Below are positions 1-5,360 of a stretch of 5,360 bases of DNA, piece by piece; positions within the stretch are counted from its first letter, which is position 1, and each line of letters starts with the position of its first letter. Source of the DNA: Alphaproteobacteria bacterium (GTDB lineage Bacteria; Pseudomonadota; Alphaproteobacteria; Micavibrionales; SZUA-601); the NCBI GenBank assembly GCA_003250865.1, contig QKJH01000103.1:1-5360 (forward strand), in the 5' to 3' direction. The position numbers and the translations under genes are program-made. Under the pieces are notes generated by a model. That model did no database searches and was not told the origin of the DNA. It saw nothing but the letters and a program-made list of their open reading frames with translations.

Positions 1-147
1 GAAGACCGCGAAAAATCGCCTGAAAAAAAATTTTCATTTTTTTTGAGAATGTGTGTAATAAAATTACAATCGAAAGACTTTGTTAAGAAACAACCCGATT
101 TTTATGAAGAGAAATACGACTCGATTCGCAGTGATTCGTGGGGGTAA
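1..147 (+). other. Possible 3' end of an unidentified plus-strand gene
   Basis: Frame 1 is open from the first base for 48 codons and ends at TAA 145-147. The peptide is rich in Lys, Asp, Glu and Ser and ends in DSIRSDSWG. I recognise no family. An open frame this long in such AT-rich DNA is mildly unlikely by chance, so it could be the tail of a gene that converges on mgtE. Against this, part of it is a low-complexity A/T run (23-44) that looks more like spacer, and the visible part has no diagnostic motif. A shorter ORF starting at ATG 49 lies in the same frame. Treat this as unproven; the base before position 1 would be needed to follow the frame. Confidence 0.22.
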
Positions 148-159
148 TTGGTTGCGAAT
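124..159 (-). terminator. Inverted repeat just after mgtE, weak terminator candidate
   Basis: A perfect 7-base inverted repeat (ATTCGCA at 124-130, TGCGAAT at 153-159) straddles the end of mgtE, with a 22-base loop. On the minus strand it is followed by a loosely pyrimidine-rich stretch (TATTTCTCTTC) rather than a clean T tract. It is the only dyad I see in a place to end the maeB-mgtE transcript. The long loop and poor T run make it a weak candidate for intrinsic termination. Confidence 0.2.
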
Positions 160-1589
160 TAAATAAGAAGCATTGTCCCAAGGCTAAGAAAGACAACAAA
201 ACCAACAATATCGGTAACTGTTGTCAAAAACACGGTCGAAGCCAGCGCGGGGTCAATCCGTACCCTATCCAAAAACAACGGAATAGAAACACCGGCAAAA
301 CAAGCCACTGTTAAATTAACCAGCATGGCAATACCGATAACAACACCCAAAACGACACTGTGGAACCAGAACATGGTTAATCCGCCCATAAGAATTGCAA
401 ACAGAATACCGTTAATATTGCCGACAAGGCATTCCTTGCCGATAACACGCAAAGCGTTGGCGCCGGACAGCTCTTTGGTGGCAATGGCGCGTACGGCGAC
501 TGTCATGGCTTGTGTACCTGCATTGCCGCCCATGCCGGTAACAATCGGCATTAGAATTGCCAATGCCACAACTTTTTCCAGCGCTTCATCAAAAAAGCTG
601 ATACAAACCGAAGCCAGGATTGCCGTAACCAGGTTAATGGCCAGCCAAGAAAAACGGGAACGAACCGTTGAAAAAATGGCACTGTAAATATCGGTTTCGG
701 ATACACCGCCGAGTTTCAACACGTCTTCTTCTGCTTCTTCATCAATAACATCCACGATGTCGTCAATCGTAATCACCCCAATCAGCCGCTCACCATCATC
801 GACAACAGGAGCTGCAAGAATAACATCACGCCGGAAAAGGTGCGCCACCTCCTCCTGATCCATCGTCACCGGAATCTTAAAAATTTCGCGGCGTGCAATA
901 TCGGCAACCTTGGTCGAACGCTGCGCCTTGACCAGCGCGTCCAGCGGCACCTCGCCCACAACGCGGTATCCGGGATCAACAATAAATATATCGAAAAACT
1001 GGTCTGGCAGGTCATTACGCGCCATGCGGGCATAATCAAGCGTTTTCCCTACCGTCCAAAATTCGGGAACAACAGCTACCTCACGGCTCATCATACGACC
1101 GGCACTATCCTCGGGGAAGGTGAAACCCTCTTCGACATGCATCCTAAGCTTCTTAGACAGCTTTTTTACAACCTCAACACGGAAATCCTCGTCCAGTTGT
1201 TCCAACAGCTCCATAGCATCGTCCGTATCCATGTCGGCGATAATTCTGGCCACTTCAATAGGGTTCATGTCTGAAAAGATATGACGGATAACGTTGTCGC
1301 TCAGGTACAGAAACATATCCGAGGTAAAATTTTCTCCAAACCAGTCAATCAGCTGTTTGCGGTCTGCTCCGTCAATTTTATCCAGCAAATTGGCTACGTC
1401 AGGCGGCGACATAGCATCCAGCAACGTATAGGCACGGTGCTGATCTTCATCATCAATGGCTTCCTGCACGGCTTCAATCAGTTCATCAGGAAGCGACACG
1501 CTTGTCTCCTCGACAATCGCGGCCTCGGGTGCCTTTAAGGCTTGTTCCTGCTGATAATCCATGTTTTCCATGCCCACAAGATAGGCCAT
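159..1589 (-). CDS. mgtE: Magnesium transporter MgtE
   Basis: MgtE is an inner-membrane Mg2+ channel of the MgtE/SLC41 family, with a cytoplasmic Mg2+-sensing gate. Counting from ATG 1589 (476 aa; the family is about 450-480), residues 31-150 form the acidic helical N domain. Two CBS domains follow (about 163-223 and 227-285). An acidic connecting helix (about 280-295, DEEAEEDVLKLGG) corresponds to the plug helix. About five hydrophobic segments fill 314-476. The family signature PIVTGMGGNAGTQ starts at 348. TTVTDIVG holds Asp460, which matches the pore Asp of Thermus MgtE. The start is uncertain: in-frame ATGs lie at 1589, 1571 and 1562. I chose 1589 because a GAG (1597-1599) sits 7 bases upstream and the site lies 22 bases after the maeB stop. 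All three have weak ribosome binding sites. It is probably cotranscribed with maeB. The domain set is complete with no frameshift. The family call is firm; only the first 9 residues are in doubt. Confidence 0.96.
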   Translation of the reverse strand: MAYLVGMENMDYQQEQALKAPEAAIVEETSVSLPDELIEAVQEAIDDEDQHRAYTLLDAMSPPDVANLLDKIDGADRKQLIDWFGENFTSDMFLYLSDNVIRHIFSDMNPIEVARIIADMDTDDAMELLEQLDEDFRVEVVKKLSKKLRMHVEEGFTFPEDSAGRMMSREVAVVPEFWTVGKTLDYARMARNDLPDQFFDIFIVDPGYRVVGEVPLDALVKAQRSTKVADIARREIFKIPVTMDQEEVAHLFRRDVILAAPVVDDGERLIGVITIDDIVDVIDEEAEEDVLKLGGVSETDIYSAIFSTVRSRFSWLAINLVTAILASVCISFFDEALEKVVALAILMPIVTGMGGNAGTQAMTVAVRAIATKELSGANALRVIGKECLVGNINGILFAILMGGLTMFWFHSVVLGVVIGIAMLVNLTVACFAGVSIPLFLDRVRIDPALASTVFLTTVTDIVGFVVFLSLGTMLLI

Positions 1590-1611
1590 CTGTGGGCTCG
1601 GGGCAACGTTT

Positions 1612-3903
1612 TTATTCCAGCGGCAGCTCACAATCTTGATTAGCATTAATCTGTGCACAGGCCAACGCCGTCAGATTAAGCACACCGCGTGTTCCCGTGG
1701 CACTGGTCATGATATGTACCGGTTTATTTACACCAAGCAAAATTGGCCCCACGGCAATACAGTCTCCTAATATCTTGAACATGTTATAGGCAATACTGGC
1801 CGAGGATTGACACGGGCATACCAACAGATTGGCTCGTCCAGTCAGGGTTGAGTTTGGAAGCTGTTTTTCACGGACAATCGGACACAGAGCCGCATCGGCA
1901 TGCATTTCACCATCCACTTCCATATCCGGTGCCACCTCGCGTAAGATTTCCAAGGCTTCACGCATCTTGCGCGCCTCGACATCACAATGAGAACCAAAAT
2001 TCGAATGGGACAACAGAGCTACTTTGGGCTTAATGCCAAACGCCCGCACCTTATCAGCGGCAATAATGGCGGTTTCGGCCACTTGAATAGCTGTCGGCTG
2101 GGAATTGACATGGGTATCGGTGATAAACAGATTGCCCTTATCGCTAATCAGCGTCATCATCGAAGCCGCTGTTTCATGGTCAGGTTTCAACCCGATAACA
2201 TCCAGAACATGGCGCAGGTGGAAATTATAGCTCCCCACCTTGCCACACAGCATGGCATCGGCCAATCCTCTGCGAACCATCATGGCTCCGATAACGGTGG
2301 CATTGGTACGCATGACCGTCCGCGCCCCCTCAGGCGTTACACCACTGCGCTCCATGATGGTGTGATAGGCTTGCCAATACTCATTGTATCGCTCGTCATG
2401 TTCGGGATCGACCAAATCAAAATCACGCTCGCGCTTCATATTCAGACCCAGCTTTTTAATCCGGGTTTCAACAACAGGCTTGCGTCCAACCAAAATGGGA
2501 CGAGCCATGCCTTCGTCAATAACAATTTTTACGGCGCGCAATACATCTTCATCTTCTCCCTCGGCATAAACAACTTTACGTAATGCCGTTTTGGCCATGG
2601 AATATACAGGGCGCATGATAAGCGAGCTTTTATGCACCAGAGTGCCCAATTTCTCTTCATAAGCCTTGAAATCGTCAATAGGACGGGTGGCCACCCCCGT
2701 TTTCATCGCCGTTTTAGCCACCGCCATCGGTATTTCAATCAGTAGCCGTTTGTCAAACGGTTTAGGAATAAGATAATCCCGGCCAAACTCCAGCGCTTCA
2801 CCTGCATATATAGATCGCACCTCGTCATCAACCTCTTTCATGGTCAAATCAGCGAGTGCTTTAACACATGCCAGTTTAATCTCGTCATTGATTGTAGTTG
2901 CCCCGACATCCAGAGCCCCTCGGAAAATATACGGAAAACATAGAACATTATTCACCTGATTGGGAAAATCACTACGACCAGTGGCCATATAGACATCATC
3001 ACGCACCGTAGCAACCTCGTCCGGCATAATTTCCGGCGTTGGGTTAGCCAAAGCCATAATCAGCGGCTCTTTGGCCATGGTTTTAACCCACTGGGCTTTC
3101 AAAGCACCGGCAGCCGATACACCCAAAAAGGCATCCGCATCTTGCAAAGCATCTTCCAGCGTGCGGGCATCTGTTTTGGCCATATAAGCCTTTTTATATT
3201 GGTCAATATCCTTGGCGCGGCCTTCATGCACCACGCCCTTGCGGTCACATATAATGATATTCTTTTTTTGAACACCCAAAGTGACCATCATCCCCAAACA
3301 AGCCAGCGCTGCTGCGCCGGCACCGGATACGACCAACTTAACATCTTTAATATTGCGTCCCGTAAGACGTGCCCAGTTATACAGACAAGCCGACGAAATA
3401 ATCGCCGTGCCATGCTGATCATCATGGAAAACCGGAATATTCATACGCTCTTTCAAGCGGCGTTCGATTTCAAAACATTCCGGAGCTTTGATGTCTTCGA
3501 GATTAATACCGCCATAGCTGGGTTCCAGCGCAGCGACCACCTCAATGAATTTATCAATGTCGGTTTCATCAACCTCGACATCAACAGCATTGACATGGGC
3601 GAATTTTTTAAACAGAACCGCCTTGCCCTCCATCACGGGCTTACTGGCCAATGCCCCGATATTTCCCAGTCCTAAGACAGCCGTCCCATTACTGACAACC
3701 GCCACCAAATTACCGCGATTGGTATAATCCAATGCTTTTAAAGGGTCTTTTTCAATGGCGAGACATGGCTCGGCCACCCCGGGGGAATAAGCCATGGATA
3801 AATCGCGCTGTGTTGCCATATCTTTGGAAGGAACGATATTGTATTTTCCCGGCACCGGAAACTGATGGTACTCAAGGGAAGCCTTTTTAAACTGGTCTGT
3901 CAT
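1612..3903 (-). CDS. maeB: NADP-dependent malic enzyme with C-terminal phosphotransacetylase-like domain (MaeB type)
   Basis: This enzyme oxidatively decarboxylates malate to pyruvate and CO2 in the cytoplasm. In the MaeB family the usual cofactor is NADP+, so it supplies NADPH and links the TCA cycle to pyruvate. The protein is 763 aa from ATG 3903, typical of the long form (about 750-770). The malic domain (1-430) has the catalytic Tyr39 in AYSPGVAEPC and Lys94 in GKAVLFKKFA. It also has metal ligands Glu136, Asp137 and Asp162 (NLEDIKAPE, FHDDQHGTA), the dinucleotide-binding GAGAAA at 194-199, and ANPTPEI at 286. Residues from about 430 to 758 resemble phosphotransacetylase (AEGEDEDVLRA, SHSNFGS, GPILLGVNKPVHI). 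In characterised MaeB proteins this part is regulatory, binding acetyl-CoA, and is not expected to be catalytic. ATG 3903 matches the family N terminus and has GAGAG (3909-3913) 5 bases upstream. The open frame runs further up to 3999, but that extra stretch covers the promoter region. mgtE follows after 22 bases. NADP rather than NAD preference is inferred from the family, not read from a residue. Confidence 0.97.
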   Translation of the reverse strand: MTDQFKKASLEYHQFPVPGKYNIVPSKDMATQRDLSMAYSPGVAEPCLAIEKDPLKALDYTNRGNLVAVVSNGTAVLGLGNIGALASKPVMEGKAVLFKKFAHVNAVDVEVDETDIDKFIEVVAALEPSYGGINLEDIKAPECFEIERRLKERMNIPVFHDDQHGTAIISSACLYNWARLTGRNIKDVKLVVSGAGAAALACLGMMVTLGVQKKNIIICDRKGVVHEGRAKDIDQYKKAYMAKTDARTLEDALQDADAFLGVSAAGALKAQWVKTMAKEPLIMALANPTPEIMPDEVATVRDDVYMATGRSDFPNQVNNVLCFPYIFRGALDVGATTINDEIKLACVKALADLTMKEVDDEVRSIYAGEALEFGRDYLIPKPFDKRLLIEIPMAVAKTAMKTGVATRPIDDFKAYEEKLGTLVHKSSLIMRPVYSMAKTALRKVVYAEGEDEDVLRAVKIVIDEGMARPILVGRKPVVETRIKKLGLNMKRERDFDLVDPEHDERYNEYWQAYHTIMERSGVTPEGARTVMRTNATVIGAMMVRRGLADAMLCGKVGSYNFHLRHVLDVIGLKPDHETAASMMTLISDKGNLFITDTHVNSQPTAIQVAETAIIAADKVRAFGIKPKVALLSHSNFGSHCDVEARKMREALEILREVAPDMEVDGEMHADAALCPIVREKQLPNSTLTGRANLLVCPCQSSASIAYNMFKILGDCIAVGPILLGVNKPVHIMTSATGTRGVLNLTALACAQINANQDCELPLE

Positions 3904-3908
3904 TGAAA

Positions 3909-3913
3909 CTCTC
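3909..3913 (-). promoter_or_regulatory. Ribosome binding site of maeB
   Basis: The minus strand reads GAGAG, 5 bases before ATG 3903. It is purine-rich and correctly spaced, and it decides the start in favour of 3903 over the in-frame ATG at 3999, where the encoded residues do not resemble the family. Confidence 0.6.
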
Positions 3914-3952
3914 GTGAAGAAAAGAAAAGGTGAGTCGATAAGAATATGTGCG

Positions 3953-3981
3953 ACTATACCGAAATAGCCCGCAGAAATAAA
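3953..3981 (-). promoter_or_regulatory. Candidate promoter of the maeB-mgtE operon
   Basis: On the minus strand there is a good -10 match, TATAGT (3953-3958). It is preceded at a 17-base spacing by a weak -35, TTTATT (3976-3981). Transcription would start near 3946, giving a leader of about 43 bases before the maeB ATG. It lies between the tRNA terminator and maeB, where a promoter is needed. The rest of the spacer (3904-4020) shows no ORF, operator repeat or riboswitch-like fold that I can recognise. Confidence 0.4.
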
Positions 3982-4017
3982 CGAAATCTTATGATGCACA
4001 GCGGCATGAAAGCGTAC

Positions 4018-4051
4018 AAAAAAGCCCCTATTTCATCGAAATAAGGGCTTT
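4018..4051 (-). terminator. Rho-independent terminator of tRNA-Leu
   Basis: A 14-base stem (4021-4034 against 4038-4051) has one C/A mismatch and an ATC loop. On the minus strand the GC-rich base (GGGGC) runs straight into six T residues (4018-4023). It lies 13 bases past the CCA end of the tRNA gene, so it most likely ends that transcript and insulates maeB from it. On the plus strand the same stem is followed by the less regular TGTTTTCTTG, so it could also stop antisense transcription coming from the left. Confidence 0.85.
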
Positions 4052-4064
4052 GTTTTCTTGTCAT

Positions 4065-4151
4065 TGGTGCGACCGAGAGGACTTGAACCTCCACGGGTGT
4101 TACCCCACAGCGACCTCAACGCTGCGCGTCTACCAGTTCCGCCACGGTCGC
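4065..4151 (-). tRNA. tRNA-Leu, anticodon GAG
   Basis: This 87-base tRNA gene, including an encoded CCA (4065-4067), is read on the minus strand. The acceptor stem pairs GCGACCG with CGGTCGC, with discriminator A. The D arm holds GGTAGA between GCG and CGC. The anticodon stem CAGCG/CGCTG closes the loop TTGAGGT, giving anticodon GAG (4115-4117), which reads CUC and CUU Leu codons. A long variable arm (GGGT-AAC-ACCC) marks a class II tRNA, as expected for Leu. The T arm is GGAGG-TTCAAGT-CCTCT with one G-U pair. All stems are intact, so it should be functional. It is monocistronic, with its own terminator downstream and lipB diverging from it. Confidence 0.97.
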
Positions 4152-4173
4152 TTACTTGGTATCACGTTCTGGA

Positions 4174-4202
4174 CATATTCACCATTTCACACAAAAAGGC
4201 AA
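4174..4202 (-). promoter_or_regulatory. Candidate promoter of tRNA-Leu
   Basis: On the minus strand, TTGCCT (4197-4202) is followed after 17 bases by a poor -10 (AATATG, 4174-4179). Transcription would start roughly 15 bases before the mature tRNA 5' end. The -35 is fair but the -10 matches only half the consensus, so this is tentative. I could not pick out a convincing plus-strand promoter for lipB in the same AT-rich 107-base divergent spacer (4152-4258). Confidence 0.25.
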
Positions 4203-4258
4203 GAATTTTTTCAATAAATATGCTTGTATTTTTTACTATTCAACCGTATCTGTTGATT

Positions 4259-4885
4259 ATGACTCTTGAATGGAAAACATCCGATTTGCCGGTTGCCTAT
4301 CCCGATGCCGTTGCCGCTATGGAACGCCGCGTTGCCAATATGATTGATGGCAACGAAGGTGAACAAATCTGGCTGTTGGAGCACCCCCCCCTGTATACGG
4401 CCGGCACCAGTGCCAAACAAAGTGATTTGCTGGATAACCGTTTCCCTGTTTTCAACACCGGGCGCGGCGGCGAATATACCTATCACGGCCCCGGCCAACG
4501 TGTGGCCTATGTCATGCTTAATCTGGAACAGCGTAACCTCAAAGACATACGAAAATATGTCTGGTCATTGGAAGAATGGATTATACGTACACTTGCCATC
4601 ATAGGCATACACAGCGAACGGCGCGAGGGACGCATCGGCATCTGGGTTGTTACCCCATCGGGTGAGAAGAAAATTGCTGCCATCGGCGTACGCGTACGGA
4701 AATGGATGACCTACCACGGCATTGCAATCAATGTGAATCCTGATCTTTCCCATTTTGGTGGAATAGTTCCCTGCGGTATCAAGGAGTACGGCGTAACATC
4801 CCTTCATGAATTAGGAAAGATGGCCTCAATGAGTGATTTGGATGAGGCCTTACAGCGTGCGTGGACGGAGATTTTTACACAATAG
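4259..4885 (+). CDS. lipB: Octanoyl-[ACP]:protein N-octanoyltransferase LipB
   Basis: LipB transfers the octanoyl group from acyl carrier protein to the lysine of lipoyl domains (such as pyruvate and 2-oxoglutarate dehydrogenase E2 and glycine cleavage H protein). This is the first step of endogenous lipoate synthesis in the cytoplasm, before LipA adds sulfur. The protein has 208 aa, the usual size (E. coli LipB is 213). The block RGGEYTYHGPGQ (69-80) carries the conserved His76. Lys138 in KKIAAIGVRVR and Cys172 in GGIVPCGI form the known Cys/Lys catalytic pair. ATG 4259 is chosen because MTLEWKTSD matches the family N terminus. No strong ribosome binding site precedes it. The in-frame ATG at 4220 would add 13 hydrophobic residues not expected in LipB. 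The frame stays open even further upstream, but only by reading antisense through the tRNA. lipB diverges from tRNA-Leu and converges on rppH. lipA is not visible here. Confidence 0.96.
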   Translation: MTLEWKTSDLPVAYPDAVAAMERRVANMIDGNEGEQIWLLEHPPLYTAGTSAKQSDLLDNRFPVFNTGRGGEYTYHGPGQRVAYVMLNLEQRNLKDIRKYVWSLEEWIIRTLAIIGIHSERREGRIGIWVVTPSGEKKIAAIGVRVRKWMTYHGIAINVNPDLSHFGGIVPCGIKEYGVTSLHELGKMASMSDLDEALQRAWTEIFTQ

Positions 4886-4902
4886 CACGTACGGAAGCTA
4901 AC

Positions 4903-5360
4903 CTATTTCTGTTTTTGCAAGAAGCTTTTGACCTCAGCTAGTACGTCCGTGTACACCTTTTTCTTGAACGGTACAATCAGATTTTCAATCCCATCCAGCG
5001 CCGCCCAACGCCAGGCACAAAATTCATTGTCCGGGGCATTGTTCAGGTTTATCCACGCCTCGTCACCGGTAAAGCGTAAAACAACCCATGTCTGTTCCTG
5101 ACCGACAAAATTATGGCCTTCACGCTCCAATATCCCGTCAGGAAAGTCATAACGGTATTTTTCCGGCAAGACATAAAGTTCTTTTACTTCGCAAACACTG
5201 GTTTCTTCGAACAGTTCACGCTTGGCCGCGGCAATAATGTCTTCACCCTCATCAATACCGCCTTGCGGCATTTGCCAAACATACTCATATTCCTCTTTTG
5301 TCGTAGGCGCTGTACGTCGACCAAGAAACACTTCGTTTTTGCCATTAAGCAAAACAATGC
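4903..5360 (-). CDS. rppH: RNA pyrophosphohydrolase RppH (Nudix), 5' end cut by window edge
   Basis: RppH removes pyrophosphate from the 5' triphosphate of mRNAs, leaving a monophosphate that triggers RNase E-dependent decay. The Nudix box lies at 5194-5262, starting GGIDEGED and continuing to REL-x-EE, with the metal-binding glutamates present. The canonical Gly near its end is Ser (EETSV). MPQGG before the box, VGQEQTWVVLRF and the late EFCAWRWAAL fit RppH rather than other Nudix enzymes. The gene is partial. A TTG at 5352 looks like a start but lies inside a family-conserved stretch: upstream codons ATT and GTT give IVLLNGKNEVFLGRR, matching the GIMLLN...VFLGRR start region. About 151 codons are visible and perhaps 10-15 are missing beyond 5360. 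It ends at TAG 4903-4905, 17 bases from the lipB stop. Related diadenosine polyphosphate hydrolases (IalA type) are close relatives, so the exact substrate is inferred. Confidence 0.93.
   Translation of the reverse strand, partial: IVLLNGKNEVFLGRRTAPTTKEEYEYVWQMPQGGIDEGEDIIAAAKRELFEETSVCEVKELYVLPEKYRYDFPDGILEREGHNFVGQEQTWVVLRFTGDEAWINLNNAPDNEFCAWRWAALDGIENLIVPFKKKVYTDVLAEVKSFLQKQK

Noticed and set aside
1..37. Minus-strand gene start ATG at 37 (MKIFFQAIFRGL) running off the left edge
   Set aside because: Only 12 codons are visible, there is no ribosome binding site, and the codons fall in an A/T run, so nothing supports it.
325..1538. Plus-strand ORFs at 325-687, 840-1274 and 1281-1538
   Set aside because: They lie opposite a complete mgtE, have no recognisable domains and are mirror frames of a conserved gene.
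1848..3727. Plus-strand ORFs opposite maeB, including 1987-2583 and 3142-3675
   Set aside because: They are antisense shadows of a fully conserved malic enzyme, with no family resemblance of their own.
3904..3999. Longer maeB starting at ATG 3999
   Set aside because: The extra 32 residues are not malic-enzyme-like. They cover the candidate promoter and the ribosome binding site that points to 3903.
4058..4258. N-terminal extension of lipB to an upstream start at 4058
   Set aside because: This stretch reads antisense through the whole tRNA-Leu gene and does not resemble LipB. The family N terminus begins at the ATG at 4259.
4211..4807. ORFs within lipB in other frames (minus 4211-4498 and 4565-4807, plus 4344-4604)
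   Set aside because: They overlap a complete lipB carrying all catalytic residues, and their translations show no domain.
4884..4956. Possible hairpin between CACGTACGG (4886-4894) and GTACGTCCGTG near 4941-4952
   Set aside because: The arms do not pair continuously and no T tract follows, so it is not supported as a terminator.
5350..5352. TTG at 5352 as the rppH start codon
   Set aside because: The frame stays open to the window edge, and the upstream codons continue the conserved RppH strand, so this is an internal Leu.

Overview
The window reads as ordinary chromosomal housekeeping DNA from a Gram-negative bacterium, most likely an alphaproteobacterium. This rests on the protein sequences: a MaeB-type malic enzyme fused to a phosphotransacetylase-like domain, a LipB with alphaproteobacterial-style blocks (HPPLYTAGTSA, ERREGRIGIWV), and an RppH-type Nudix hydrolase. 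Base composition is middling in the genes and AT-rich in the spacers. I cannot name a genus. I see no mobile element, CRISPR array, phage gene or other accessory system.

Layout, left to right. Positions 1-158 are AT-rich. They hold the region downstream of mgtE and possibly the last 48 codons of a plus-strand gene entering from outside the window. mgtE (minus) and maeB (minus) follow, with maeB upstream and only 22 bases between them, so they probably form a two-gene operon. This operon is read from a candidate promoter near 3953-3981. Upstream of it lies a rho-independent terminator (4018-4051) that ends the minus-strand tRNA-Leu(GAG) gene (4065-4151). lipB runs on the plus strand, divergent from the tRNA, and converges with rppH (minus), which is cut off by the right edge. 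Only 17 bases separate the lipB and rppH stop codons.

How the genes relate. MaeB makes pyruvate and NADPH from malate and needs a divalent metal (Mg2+ or Mn2+). MgtE is a Mg2+ channel that senses cytoplasmic Mg2+, so their pairing could link metal supply to a metal-dependent enzyme, although this is inference. LipB puts the octanoyl group on lipoyl domains, for example of pyruvate dehydrogenase, so it sits close in metabolism to the pyruvate made by MaeB. RppH starts 5'-end-dependent mRNA decay and is functionally separate.

I did not find a previously undescribed system here. The observations worth a second look are modest: the maeB-mgtE pairing, the unresolved mgtE start, the possible gene end at 1-147, and the tight lipB/rppH convergence.
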